This document shows positions 1 to 7,717 of a stretch of 64,000 nucleotides of DNA, piece after piece; the stretch's first letter is position 1; each line of letters opens with the position of its first letter. Below the pieces are notes generated by a model that searched no databases, was not told where the DNA came from, and saw nothing but the letters and a program-made list of their open reading frames with translations. The stretch covers positions 124,001 to 188,000 of the forward strand of contig CAWCPM010000002.1 in NCBI GenBank assembly GCA_963797565.1, given 5' to 3'. The DNA comes from JAICYJ01 sp963797565 (lineage in GTDB: Bacteria; Actinomycetota; Thermoleophilia; Gaiellales; JAICJC01). Made by a program: the position numbers and the translations under genes.

Positions 1-196
1 GTCGCCGGCGAACACGAACGCGACCTCCTCCTGGCCGGTCGAGCTCTCGTCGTGCTCGATGCCGACCGGCGCCGGCCGGCAGGTCGAAGCGGTTGATGCC
101 GAACGCCTCGACGCCGAGGCCGCGGCGCACGAACCGCACCATCCCTCCCGGGCCGGCCGGGTCGATCTCGTCGCTGTGAATCACGCTGTAGGCCAA
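1..196 (-). pseudogene. Cupin-domain protein, N-terminal part, frameshifted and cut by window edge
   Basis: Reading leftward from a TTG preceded by GGAGGG, the translation runs to a cupin-like stretch (FGINRFDLPAG). One base out of frame it continues as GIEHDESSTGQEEVAFVFAGD, the typical His/Glu-containing cupin metal-site segment. Removing one G near position 65-75 joins the two halves as LPAGAVGIEHDE. The function is unknown; small single-domain cupins of this type bind a metal or a sugar-like ligand. A TACTGT box at 224-229 on the same strand could be its -10. Either the gene is broken or the base is an assembly error; the C-terminus lies outside the window. Confidence 0.6.
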
Positions 197-244
197 CGTT
201 CCCTCCGCGGTCGTTGTCGCGGCACAGTACTGCCATCCACCCGG

Positions 245-250
245 TAGGCT
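245..250 (+). promoter_or_regulatory. -10 box TAGGCT, leaderless start of the amidinotransferase gene
   Basis: TAGGCT ends 6 nt before the ATG and no Shine-Dalgarno is visible between them, so transcription would begin at or next to the start codon. Confidence 0.5.
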
Positions 251-256
251 CGCGCG

Positions 257-1270
257 ATGAGCGGCGGCTACCCCTTCGGATTCCACCTCACGAAGCTGCG
301 CGGGGATGACGGCACACCATTCTCTGACCCGGCCGAGCAGCTGCGCGTCTGGGGGCGTAAATGGGGCGCTGCCGATGAGGTCGGCCGGCTGCGGATGGCT
401 CTGGTACGCGGGCCCCGCGGCGAGTTCGGGGCCGTGCGCGCCGACTGCTGGGACGATGACTCCGGCGCCCTGGTCGACCCGGAAGGGCTCTGGTACTGGG
501 AGTCAAGGACACCGCCCGACCTGGCGCTGGTGGACGGCCAGCACGCGGCGCTGGTGGCGGCGCTCGAGGCGGAGGGCGTCGAGGTGGTCGAGTTGGAGGG
601 CGACCTGCCGGCGCACATCACGACGCCGATCTACACGCGCGACCCGCTGATCACGGTGCCGGGCGGGGCGATCATCGGACGGCTGGAGCCGTACAAGCGA
701 CGCGGCGAGGAGGCGCTGGTGACGCGCACGCTGGCGGCGCTGGGGATGCCGATCCTGGCGACGGTGCATGGACGCGGGCTGATGGAAGGCGGCAGCTTCG
801 TCAAGCTGACGCCGACGGTGGCCGCGTTCGGGACGTCGTTTCGCTGCAACGACGAGGCCGCCCGGCAGCTGGAGGCGGCGCTGCGGCCGCTCGGCATCGA
901 GCTGATCGTGGTGCCGCTATCGCCCTACTCGATCCACATCGATGGGCACATCGGGATGATCGCGCCCGACCTGGCGCTGATCGACCCGTTGGGCCTGCCC
1001 TGGTGGTTCGTCGACCGTCTGTCGGCGCTCGGCATCGAGACCGTGCCCTGCGTGCCTGGCGAGGAGTGGGCGATCAACTCGCTGACGCTGGCGCCGCGAC
1101 GCGTGCTGATGTGCGAGGGCTACCCGCACACGATCGACCGGCTGGGCGCGCACGGTGTCGAGGTGGTGACGGTGCCCTACGCAGAGATCCAGAAGGGCGG
1201 CGGCGGGGTGCACTGCTCGACGATGGAGCTGGTGCGCGACGCGGCCGCTCTGAGACCGCGGCAGCCGTGA
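257..1270 (+). CDS. Amidinotransferase / DDAH-superfamily guanidino-modifying enzyme
   Basis: A 337-residue cytosolic protein of the pentein (guanidine-modifying) fold, PF02274 type. Visible signatures are YTRDPL around residue 127-131 (substrate-binding Asp), MEGGSF around 176-181 (catalytic Glu), SIHIDGHIG around 226-233 (catalytic His) and GGGGVHCST around 314-322 with the nucleophilic Cys320. Such enzymes hydrolyse or transfer amidino groups of arginine-like substrates (arginine deiminase, dimethylargininase, glycine amidinotransferase). The exact substrate cannot be read from the sequence. It is a single gene, divergent from the cupin, with a leaderless-type promoter directly upstream. 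Confidence 0.85.
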   Translation: MSGGYPFGFHLTKLRGDDGTPFSDPAEQLRVWGRKWGAADEVGRLRMALVRGPRGEFGAVRADCWDDDSGALVDPEGLWYWESRTPPDLALVDGQHAALVAALEAEGVEVVELEGDLPAHITTPIYTRDPLITVPGGAIIGRLEPYKRRGEEALVTRTLAALGMPILATVHGRGLMEGGSFVKLTPTVAAFGTSFRCNDEAARQLEAALRPLGIELIVVPLSPYSIHIDGHIGMIAPDLALIDPLGLPWWFVDRLSALGIETVPCVPGEEWAINSLTLAPRRVLMCEGYPHTIDRLGAHGVEVVTVPYAEIQKGGGGVHCSTMELVRDAAALRPRQP

Positions 1271-1350
1271 GCCTCCTGCGACCGGATGTGTGATCCAGCG
1301 ATCATGGGTCACGGATCCCACTCAGACGTGTAACCCCGGACGCGCGCTTT

Positions 1351-1367
1351 TCGGGCTCAGAGCCCGA
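1351..1367. other. Perfect 8-bp palindrome in the 1271-1552 gap
   Basis: TCGGGCTC-A-GAGCCCGA lies in the 282-bp gap between two convergent genes. A T-run (CTTTT) flanks it on its left side, so it may be a weak terminator, but it lacks the trailing T-tract of a classical intrinsic terminator on either strand. Nothing else is recognisable in this gap. Confidence 0.3.
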
Positions 1368-1552
1368 CTCGGACGGCTTGAGCGGTTCGGCACGGGATCG
1401 TGACGGGTCGTCGCATATCGGTGATGCCCGTCCGCATGGCTGCGCGGTGCCCGGTCAGGGGTCGTGATGTTCGTGCCGGGCCTGTGGTGCGAGATTTTAC
1501 GTAAGGCGGTAGAACCGTCGCGAAGACGTGACGTTCGTTGCACGGTTGCATG

Positions 1553-1924
1553 TCACGCGCTGGTCACGGAATCGCGCTCGGCCCGGTGCTCTGCTCCGGA
1601 TCGGCCGCTGCACGGAGCGGCGAGCGCGGTCCGCCGGACGGCAGCGGCTCGCGGACCCCGCCGCTGCCCGGCCCGTCGCCGCTCGTCCTCGGGGCGGTCG
1701 CCGTCGAAATGACGGCGAAGGTGTTCGCGGTAGCTGCGAACAGCTCGAGCCCAGCGAAACACGCCCCAGACAAGTAACACGCCGAAGCAGGCGAGATAGG
1801 CCGGCACGAAGCTGACGCTCGTGAGCAGCGCCACTGCTCCGGCAAGCACGGCGGCCAGGATCGCGCGCCAGACGACAATCACGACCGCGATCACGAGCAG
1901 CGTGTTGTCGCGGCGCGTGGGCAC
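1553..1924 (-). CDS. Small two-helix membrane protein, unknown function
   Basis: GTG start, 123 residues. Two hydrophobic segments (about residues 8-35 and 38-55) are followed by a basic, Arg-rich tail. I recognise no family. Support for a real gene: it lies downstream of frr on the same strand, and a clear -10 box TAGAAT (1932-1937) sits 7 nt before the GTG, matching the leaderless pattern seen elsewhere here. The last 50 residues are low-complexity and could be overrun; an earlier natural end is possible if a frameshift exists. Confidence 0.5.
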   Translation of the reverse strand: MPTRRDNTLLVIAVVIVVWRAILAAVLAGAVALLTSVSFVPAYLACFGVLLVWGVFRWARAVRSYREHLRRHFDGDRPEDERRRAGQRRGPRAAAVRRTALAAPCSGRSGAEHRAERDSVTSA

Positions 1925-1969
1925 GGTGGAAATTCTACCGGCGGCGCATCGCCCCGAGGCTCGGCTGCC

Positions 1970-2527
1970 TCAGACCTCCATGATCTCGGCCTCTTTGGCC
2001 TTCAGCGCGGCGTCGATCGCCGCCACGTGCTCGTCGGTCACCTTCTGCAGCCGCTCCTCGGCGCGGTGGACGTCGTCCGACCCGGTCTCGCCGTTCTTCT
2101 CGGCTTCCTTCAGGTGGTGCTGGGCGTCGCGGCGCACGTTGCGCGCGGCCACACGGCCCTCCTCCGCCAGGTGCCGCACCTGCTTGACCAGCTCCTTGCG
2201 GCGCTCCTCGGTCAGCTGCGGGATCGGCAGGCGGATCAGCTGGCCGTCGTTGTTCGGCGTCAGCCCCAGATCCGACTCCATGATCGCCTTCTCGATGTCC
2301 TTCATCACGCCCTTGTCGAACGGCGTGATCGTCAGCAGCCGCGGCTCCGGCACGCCGATCGTGGCCAGCTGGTTGATCGGCATCTTCGTCCCGTACGCGC
2401 TCACGTTGATGCGCTCCAGCAACGCCGCCGACGCGCGGCCGGTGCGGATGGTCGTGAACTCGTGGCGAGTCGCCTCGACGGACTTGTCCATCCGCCGAGC
2501 CGCATCCTTCAGCACGTCGTCGATCAT
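1970..2527 (-). CDS. frr: Ribosome recycling factor
   Basis: 185 residues, the normal length for RRF, which with EF-G splits post-termination ribosomes in the cytosol. The family is clear from the N-terminal region (ARRMDKSVEATRHEFTTIRTGRA), INQLATIGVPEPRLLTI and the helical C-terminus. Last gene of rpsB-tsf-pyrH-frr; its ATG overlaps the pyrH stop by 4 nt (ATGA), implying translational coupling. In many bacteria cdsA follows frr; here a small membrane protein does. Confidence 0.97.
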   Translation of the reverse strand: MIDDVLKDAARRMDKSVEATRHEFTTIRTGRASAALLERINVSAYGTKMPINQLATIGVPEPRLLTITPFDKGVMKDIEKAIMESDLGLTPNNDGQLIRLPIPQLTEERRKELVKQVRHLAEEGRVAARNVRRDAQHHLKEAEKNGETGSDDVHRAEERLQKVTDEHVAAIDAALKAKEAEIMEV

Positions 2528-3276
2528 GGTGTGACCTGCACCGGGAGACCTCCAGGGACGCTCGAGATGATGGTTCCGAGCCGCTCGCCGCGCGCGATCC
2601 GCGCGATGTTGTGCTCGTCGTCGAGATTAAACACGTACAGCGGCAGCGCGTTGTCCATGCACAGCGAAAGGGCGGTCGTGTCCATCACCTTCAGCCCCCG
2701 CTCGATCGCCTCGATGTGGGTGATGTGCGGGATCAGCCGCGCCTTCGGATTGGTGCGGGGGTCGTCGTCCAGCACGCCGTCCACGCCGTTCTTGCCCATC
2801 AGGATCGCCTGGGCGCCGATCTCCAGCGCCCGCAGCGCGGCCGCCGTGTCGGTCGTGAAGAACGGGTTGCCGGTGCCGGCCGCGAAGATCACGACGCGGC
2901 CCTTCTCGAGGTGGCGGATGGCGCGGCGGCGGATGTAGGGCTCGGCCACCTCCGACACGTCGATCGCCGACATCACTCGCGTGAACACGCCCAGCTGCTC
3001 GAGCGCGTCCTGCACGGTGAGGGCGTTCAGCACCGTGGCCAGCATGCCCGCGTAGTCGGCTGTCGCCCGGTCCATGCCGCGCGCCGCCTCCTGGGTGCCG
3101 CGCAGTATGTTGCCGCCGCCGACAACGATCGCCATCTCGACGCCGGTCTCGACCACCTCGCCCACCGCCCGCGCGACGGCTTGGATCCGCTCCGGCGCCT
3201 GGCCGTAGTCGCGGTCACCCATCAGGGCCTCGCCGGACAGCTTCAGCAGCACCCGCTCAAAGGCCGGCTCGCTCAC
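2524..3276 (-). CDS. pyrH: UMP kinase
   Basis: 250-residue amino-acid-kinase-family enzyme that phosphorylates UMP to UDP in pyrimidine nucleotide synthesis. KLSGEAL near the N-terminus, VVGGGN around residue 50 and the AAGTGNPFFTTDTAA segment are diagnostic. GTG start overlaps the tsf stop (GTGA), and its own stop overlaps frr. The order rpsB-tsf-pyrH-frr is the widely conserved bacterial one. Bacterial PyrH is typically hexameric and regulated by GTP and UTP. Confidence 0.97.
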   Translation of the reverse strand: MSEPAFERVLLKLSGEALMGDRDYGQAPERIQAVARAVGEVVETGVEMAIVVGGGNILRGTQEAARGMDRATADYAGMLATVLNALTVQDALEQLGVFTRVMSAIDVSEVAEPYIRRRAIRHLEKGRVVIFAAGTGNPFFTTDTAAALRALEIGAQAILMGKNGVDGVLDDDPRTNPKARLIPHITHIEAIERGLKVMDTTALSLCMDNALPLYVFNLDDEHNIARIARGERLGTIISSVPGGLPVQVTP

Positions 3277-3893
3277 TCCTCGCCCACCTCGAAGCGCGCG
3301 AAGCGCTTGATCTCAATGTTCTCGCCGATGGTGCCGGACAGCTCCGCCCGCAGCGTCTCGATCGTCTTTCCGTCGTGCTCGGGCTTGATCGACGGCTGCT
3401 TCAGCAGCACCGTGTCGGTCAGCGACTTGTTCCACATGCCCTCGGCGATCTTGTCCAGCATGTTCTCGGGCTTGCCCTCGTTCGCGGCCTTGCCGCGGAA
3501 GGTGTCGATCTCGGCGGCGCGGAACGACTCGGGAATCTCGTCCTCGGACACGAACTGCAGCGAGCGGCCGGCCGCGATCTGCAGGGCGACGTCGCGGGCG
3601 AACGCCTTGAACGTGTCGTTGCGGGCGACGAAGTCGGTCTCGCAGCCGACCTCGACCATGGCGCCGATGGTGCCGGTTGCGTGGACGTAGCTCTCGACCA
3701 CGCCGGCGCCGGTGCCGCGGCCGGCCCGCTTGCCGGCGGCCGCAAGGCCCTTCTCGCGCAGCCACTTCTTGGCCGCGTCCATGTCGCCCGTGGTCTCCTC
3801 CAGGGCGCGCTTGCAGTCCATCATCCCCGCCTGCGTCTGCTCGCGGAGCTCCTTCACCTCGGCCGCTGACGGCCTGTATGCCACATCACTCAC
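3273..3893 (-). CDS. tsf: Elongation factor Ts (short form)
   Basis: 206 residues; guanine nucleotide exchange factor for EF-Tu. The N-terminal UBA-like domain (VKELREQTQAGMMDCKRAL) is followed by a single core domain containing the hallmark CETDFVARND (about residues 80-89). The length fits the short EF-Ts form found in several phyla rather than the ~280-residue two-subdomain form of E. coli. GTG start inside a GTGA overlap with the end of rpsB. Confidence 0.97.
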   Translation of the reverse strand: MSDVAYRPSAAEVKELREQTQAGMMDCKRALEETTGDMDAAKKWLREKGLAAAGKRAGRGTGAGVVESYVHATGTIGAMVEVGCETDFVARNDTFKAFARDVALQIAAGRSLQFVSEDEIPESFRAAEIDTFRGKAANEGKPENMLDKIAEGMWNKSLTDTVLLKQPSIKPEHDGKTIETLRAELSGTIGENIEIKRFARFEVGEE

Positions 3894-4777
3894 GATGCTT
3901 CCTCGCTGCTCGTCGTCTCCGGCTCGGCCGCGACCGCGACCGGCGCCTCCTCCGCGGCGGGCTGGCCCTCTGCGGCGCTCGCCGCCGCCTCAGCTTCAGC
4001 CGCGGCCGCCGCTGCTGCCTCGGCCTCGGCCGCAGCTGCCTCCTCGGCCGCGCGGCGTGCCGCCTCGGCCTCCATCTCCGCGGCCCGCACCTTCAGCTGG
4101 CCCTCGGCAACCGCGTCGGCCAGCACCCGCACGATCAGGCCGGTAGAGCGGATCGCGTCGTCGTTTCCGGGGATGATGAAGTCAGCATCGTCGGGGTCGC
4201 AGTTGGTGTCGACCAGGCCGATCACCGTGATGCCCAGCCGGCGCGCCTCGCGCACGGCGAGGGCCTCCTTCTTCATGTCGATCACGACCACCGCGTCGGG
4301 CAGCTTGCGCGTGTCGGCCAGGCCGCCCAGGTTGGTCTCGAGCTTCTCGAGCTCGGCGATGGTGCTCTGCCGCTCCTTTGAGGGCAGCAGCTCGAGCTGG
4401 CCCTCGGCCTTCTGCCGGCGCAGCTCGTGCAGCGCGGCGATGCGATCCTGGATGGTGCGGTAGTTCGTGAGCAGGCCGCCCAGCCAGCGGTGGTTCACGT
4501 AGGGCTGCCCGACCCGGCGAGCCTGCTCCTCGACCGCGTCCTGTGCCTGCTTCTTGGTGCCCACGAACAGCACCGTGCCGTTGCGCTCGGCGATGTTGCG
4601 GACGTAGTCGTAGGCGTCCTGCAGCATCACGATGGACTGCTGCAGATCGATGATGTAGATGCCGCCGCGCTCGCCGAAGATGAAGCGGCGCATCTTCGGG
4701 TTCCAGCGCCGTGTCTGGTGGCCGAAGTGGACGCCGGCCTCCAGCAGCTCTCGCATGGTGACTGCGGTTGTGGGCAC
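3890..4777 (-). CDS. rpsB: 30S ribosomal protein S2 with Ala/Glu-rich C-terminal tail
   Basis: 295 residues from a GTG placed 7 nt after a perfect AAGGAGG Shine-Dalgarno; the open frame extends further upstream but has no homology there. S2 signatures are ELLEAGVHFGHQTRRWNPKM at residues 8-27 and FVGTKKQAQ. After the conserved core (about residue 230) comes a ~65-residue tail made almost entirely of Ala and Glu, probably a charged helix or disordered extension; S2 tails of this kind occur in some actinobacteria. Head of the tsf-pyrH-frr operon. Unlike most genes here it uses a strong SD instead of a leaderless start. Confidence 0.97.
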   Translation of the reverse strand: MPTTAVTMRELLEAGVHFGHQTRRWNPKMRRFIFGERGGIYIIDLQQSIVMLQDAYDYVRNIAERNGTVLFVGTKKQAQDAVEEQARRVGQPYVNHRWLGGLLTNYRTIQDRIAALHELRRQKAEGQLELLPSKERQSTIAELEKLETNLGGLADTRKLPDAVVVIDMKKEALAVREARRLGITVIGLVDTNCDPDDADFIIPGNDDAIRSTGLIVRVLADAVAEGQLKVRAAEMEAEAARRAAEEAAAAEAEAAAAAAAEAEAAASAAEGQPAAEEAPVAVAAEPETTSSEEAS

Positions 4778-4914
4778 GCAATCGCCTCCTTGAACATGGT
4801 TGATGGGTATGTAGCCGGCGGAGACGACCGGAGCCTCGCAAGCTGCGCAGAGGCACCACCGGGCGACTGATGCCCGCCGGGGAGAGGGTTGACGAACGGA
4901 AACGCGGGACGATT
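4778..4914 (-). promoter_or_regulatory. rpsB promoter/leader region
   Basis: 137-nt gap between rluD and rpsB. It holds the AAGGAGG ribosome binding site at 4785-4791. A TAGAAT hexamer at 4912-4917, overlapping the rluD stop, is a possible -10 and would give a ~130-nt leader. S2 leaders are often autoregulated, but I see no specific structure that proves it here. Confidence 0.35.
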
Positions 4915-5832
4915 CTAGCGGAAACCCGGTTCCGCCCGGACCGCGCCGCCCCGCGCCAGCTCCAGCGCAGCCGCCAGGTCGGGCGGCAGCGGCGAGGTCA
5001 CGTCGACCTCCTCCCCGCTCCACGGATGCGGGAACCGCAGCCGTGCGGCGTGCAGGAACTGGCGTTCGAGGCCGAGCTCGGGGCCGTGCCCGTAGACGCG
5101 GTCGCCCACCACCGGGCAACCGATCGCTGCCAGGTGCACGCGGATCTGGTGGGTGCGGCCGGTCTCGAGCTCGACGTCCAGCAGCGTGCGGCCCTCGCAC
5201 AGCTCAGCGATCGTGAAGTGCGTGACGGCCGGCTTGGCCACGTCCGAGTCGAGCGAGACGCGGGTGGGGTCGCGCCGGTCGCGGCCGATCGGCGCCTCGA
5301 TGGTGCCGCGCCGCGAGGCGGGGCGCCCGCGCACCAGCGCCGAGTAGCTGCGGTGGATGCGTCGCCGCCGCAGCAGCGACTGCAGCCGCGCCAGAGTGCG
5401 GTCGTCGCGCGCCACCACCAGCAGGCCGGACGTGTCGCGATCGAGCCGGTGCACGATCCCGGGCCGCACGCCCTCGCCGCCGATCTCGTGCAGCAGACCG
5501 TGCACGAGGGTCGGCCCGCTGTAGCCCGGCACGGGGTGCACGAGCAGCCCGGCCGGCTTGTCGACCACCAGCAGGTGATCGTCGCGGTAGAGCACCGGCA
5601 GGTCCATCTCCTGCGGCACCAGCTCCGACACGACCGGCTCGGGCGCCGGGAAGGCGACCGTCTGGCCGGCCGCCAGCTTGTGAGACTTGGGCCGGGCCCG
5701 GCCGTCCACCGTGACCCCGCCGGTCTCGATCAGGCGCTCGGCGGCGGCACGCGATCCGACCTCCTCCAGCGACGCCAGGAACTGGTCGAGACGGCCGCCG
5801 GCGGCGTCGTCCGGCACCGTCAGCGAGTGCAT
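4915..5832 (-). CDS. rluD: RluD-family 23S rRNA pseudouridine synthase
   Basis: 305 residues. N-terminal S4-type RNA-binding domain (about 12-70), then a RluA/RluD catalytic domain with VDKPAGLLVHP (about 110-120) and the catalytic motif HRLDRDTSGLLVVAR containing the essential Asp (about 150-165), and later LETGRTHQIRVHL. It isomerises uridines in 23S rRNA (RluD: helix 69) by family knowledge; the exact sites are inferred. Its ATG overlaps the lspA stop by one base, so it is cotranscribed with lspA, a common bacterial pairing. Confidence 0.93.
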   Translation of the reverse strand: MHSLTVPDDAAGGRLDQFLASLEEVGSRAAAERLIETGGVTVDGRARPKSHKLAAGQTVAFPAPEPVVSELVPQEMDLPVLYRDDHLLVVDKPAGLLVHPVPGYSGPTLVHGLLHEIGGEGVRPGIVHRLDRDTSGLLVVARDDRTLARLQSLLRRRRIHRSYSALVRGRPASRRGTIEAPIGRDRRDPTRVSLDSDVAKPAVTHFTIAELCEGRTLLDVELETGRTHQIRVHLAAIGCPVVGDRVYGHGPELGLERQFLHAARLRFPHPWSGEEVDVTSPLPPDLAAALELARGGAVRAEPGFR

Positions 5833-6365
5833 CAGACCAGCTCGCCGGGCGGCCCGCCGGGCTCTGCCGAGGCGCCGTGGTCGATCCGGCCCAGACCCAC
5901 CAGCAGCAGCACCACGCCCACCACGATGAAGCAGTCGGCCAGGTTGAACGTGGGCCAGTGCGAGACGTGGATGAAGTCGGTGACGTAGCCGTTGGTGATG
6001 CGATCGAACAGGTTCGAGACGCTGCCGCCGATCAGGAAGCCGAGCGCCACCGGGAACAGCACGTGACGCGAGCCCGACTTCGCGAAGTGGGCCAGCATCC
6101 AGACCACCGCCAGCGCCGTCAGCAGGGACACGACCTCCAGCCGGCCGGGGAAGATGCCGAATGCGATGCCGGTGTTGCGCAGGTGCGTGATCTCCAGGAA
6201 CGGCAGCACCCGGTGGCCGTCACCGAGCGCGATCCGGTCGACGATCAGGTGCTTGGTGACCTGGTCCGCGACAACGACGGCGGCGGCCACGGCCAGCAGG
6301 CCCGCCCACTGCAACGAGCCCGCGGAGCGCGGCGTCGGCTCCAGCGGGGGGAGTTGCTCGATCAG
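5832..6365 (-). CDS. lspA: Lipoprotein signal peptidase II, probable CTG start
   Basis: 177 residues, integral membrane aspartyl protease that cleaves the signal peptide of prolipoproteins before the lipidated Cys. Four hydrophobic segments; catalytic Asp residues lie in GGSVSNLFDRITNGYVTDFI and FNLADCFI, plus the early NTGIAFG motif. No ATG/GTG/TTG exists between the upstream stop and the first helix except a TTG at 6314, just before the first transmembrane segment. The CTG at 6365 overlaps the TraR/DksA stop as CTGA, exactly like the ATGA/GTGA junctions elsewhere, so I place the start there; 6314 is the alternative. It would act on the lipoprotein at 38987. Confidence 0.9.
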   Translation of the reverse strand: MIEQLPPLEPTPRSAGSLQWAGLLAVAAAVVVADQVTKHLIVDRIALGDGHRVLPFLEITHLRNTGIAFGIFPGRLEVVSLLTALAVVWMLAHFAKSGSRHVLFPVALGFLIGGSVSNLFDRITNGYVTDFIHVSHWPTFNLADCFIVVGVVLLLVGLGRIDHGASAEPGGPPGELV

Positions 6366-6724
6366 CCCCGTTCCTCGAGCCGTTTGCACTCGATGCACTT
6401 CGTCGCGTATGGCAGCGCCTCCAGCCGCTCCTCCGAGATCGGCTCGGCGCAGCGCTCGCACCTGCCGTAGGTGCCGGCGTCGATCCTGCCGAGGGCGGCG
6501 TCGATGCACGCCAGCAGGTGCTCGGCGTTGACCTCGAGCGACTGCTCGATCTCGCGGTCGACGGTCTCGCTGGCGCTATCGGCCAGGTGCGAGTCGTTGC
6601 CGTCCTCGTCGGTCTGATCCTCGAGCGAGTGCGACAGGTCGTCCTGCAGGGCCTGCATCTCCGAGGTCACCCGATGGCGCTCCGCCATCAGGCGGTCACG
6701 AGCGGAATCGATATCGACGGTCAC
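6362..6724 (-). CDS. TraR/DksA-family zinc-finger protein
   Basis: 120 residues from a GTG preceded by GAGGAGGTGG. An N-terminal coiled-coil region (residues 5-80, rich in Glu/Gln/Asp) and a C-terminal C4 zinc finger, RCERC...CIEC, around residues 91-115. DksA/TraR proteins bind the RNA polymerase secondary channel or act as general stress regulators (CarD-independent in actinobacteria); the precise role is not readable here. First gene of a coupled TraR-lspA-rluD unit, next to lspA as in many actinobacteria. Confidence 0.88.
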   Translation of the reverse strand: MTVDIDSARDRLMAERHRVTSEMQALQDDLSHSLEDQTDEDGNDSHLADSASETVDREIEQSLEVNAEHLLACIDAALGRIDAGTYGRCERCAEPISEERLEALPYATKCIECKRLEERG

Positions 6725-6870
6725 GCCCCCACCTCCTCGCTCGCCTTCGGCCCGTCAGCGTAGCGCCCGGCCGGCCGCCGAACGGCGGGCGCCGGATGGG
6801 ACGCGGAGCGAAAATCGGGTGCGGGTGACGGTCACGACGGGGCCGGTGAGAGATGCTCAAACCAGCGCCC

Positions 6871-6876
6871 AGTATA
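6871..6876 (-). promoter_or_regulatory. Possible -10 box TATACT upstream of the TraR/DksA gene
   Basis: TATACT on the minus strand in the 190-bp gap between divIVA and the TraR/DksA gene; no convincing -35 box. It would give a ~140-nt leader. A second candidate, TACGCT, lies about 35 nt before the GTG. Confidence 0.25.
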
Positions 6877-6914
6877 GCCAGGGCGGCCCTTCCCGAAGAC
6901 CGCCGCGCGCGGGC

Positions 6915-7400
6915 CTATCCGGCCGCGGTCAGCTCGCCGGCGGGCTCGGCGATCATCTCCTCGTGGTCGCGCACCGTCTGCAGGGTGGTGCCCAGCAGCG
7001 ATCGCAGCCGCGTGCGGAACTGGCGCTCGTCGGAGCGCAGGCGCTCGACCTCGCGCCGCACCTGCTCGCGCTCGGCGTAGGTCTTGTGGATGATCTCGCG
7101 GGCCCGCGCCTCGGCCTCGCGGACGATCAGCTCGGCGTCGCGGCCTGCGGCGGCGCGCAGCTCGTCGGCCGTGCGCTGGGCCGTCACGAGCGCGTCGCGC
7201 ATCGCGTGCTCGGTGTCGCGGAGCTCGCCCAGCGAGGTCTCCAGCTCGTGCACGCGGTCCTCGAGGTCGGCGCGGTCGCGCCACACCGTCTCGAACGCGG
7301 AGGTGGCGTGGGTCATGATCTCGTCGACTTCGGAGACGCGGTAGCCGATGAACGTCCGCTTGGGACGCTGGTGCCTGAGTTCTGCGGGTGAGAGAGACAT
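6915..7400 (-). CDS. DivIVA/Wag31-like coiled-coil protein
   Basis: 161 residues from ATG. The N-terminal RTFIGYRVSEVDEIM (about residues 15-29) matches the DivIVA membrane-binding domain (F-x-x-x-G-Y-x-x-x-E-V-D-x-F). It is followed by a nearly continuous coiled coil to about residue 145. DivIVA proteins recognise negatively curved membrane and organise polar growth or septation. It sits after proC and yggT and near sepF, the standard context at the end of the division and cell wall cluster. Shorter than actinobacterial Wag31 (~260), so a divergent role is possible. Confidence 0.85.
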   Translation of the reverse strand: MSLSPAELRHQRPKRTFIGYRVSEVDEIMTHATSAFETVWRDRADLEDRVHELETSLGELRDTEHAMRDALVTAQRTADELRAAAGRDAELIVREAEARAREIIHKTYAEREQVRREVERLRSDERQFRTRLRSLLGTTLQTVRDHEEMIAEPAGELTAAG

Positions 7401-7435
7401 GCCGTCCGGTTTCGACGACCGCGCTCCCAGTCCTG

Positions 7436-7711
7436 CTACCCGAGGTTGTTCAGGATGTTCGCGAGGATCTGGTAGACCAGCCCCAGCACGATCAGCGCCA
7501 CGATCGGCGACAGGTCGAACGCGCCGATCGGCGGGATCATGCGGCGGAACAGCCCCAGGTAGGGCTCGACCGTGTCGTGCAGGAACGTCCGCACCCGGCC
7601 GATCCAGACGTTGTAGGGCAGCTGCACCCACGACATGAGGATGTAGAGCAGGATCAGGATCGTGTACACGTAGTACAGAGCCGTCAAGAAGCTGACGAGG
7701 GTGTGGATCAC
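7436..7711 (-). CDS. YggT family membrane protein
   Basis: 91 residues with two transmembrane helices (about 8-27 and 66-88) separated by the conserved family segment RVRTFLHDTVEPYLGLFRRMIPP, which contains the typical PYL..FRR motif. YggT proteins are found beside sepF and divIVA in Gram-positive bacteria and are implicated in envelope or osmotic functions and organisation of division; biochemical activity is unknown. Starts 6 nt after the proC stop. Confidence 0.92.
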   Translation of the reverse strand: MIHTLVSFLTALYYVYTILILLYILMSWVQLPYNVWIGRVRTFLHDTVEPYLGLFRRMIPPIGAFDLSPIVALIVLGLVYQILANILNNLG

Positions 7712-7717
7712 GGCCGG

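Noticed and set aside
1271..1552. Short open frames in the gap after the amidinotransferase
   Set aside because: No start signal, no motif and overlapping frames on both strands; only a palindrome is supported.
3890..5200. An N-terminally extended S2 protein of 436 residues
   Set aside because: The perfect AAGGAGG 7 nt before the GTG at 4777 and the S2 consensus both mark the shorter start; the extension covers rluD antisense sequence.
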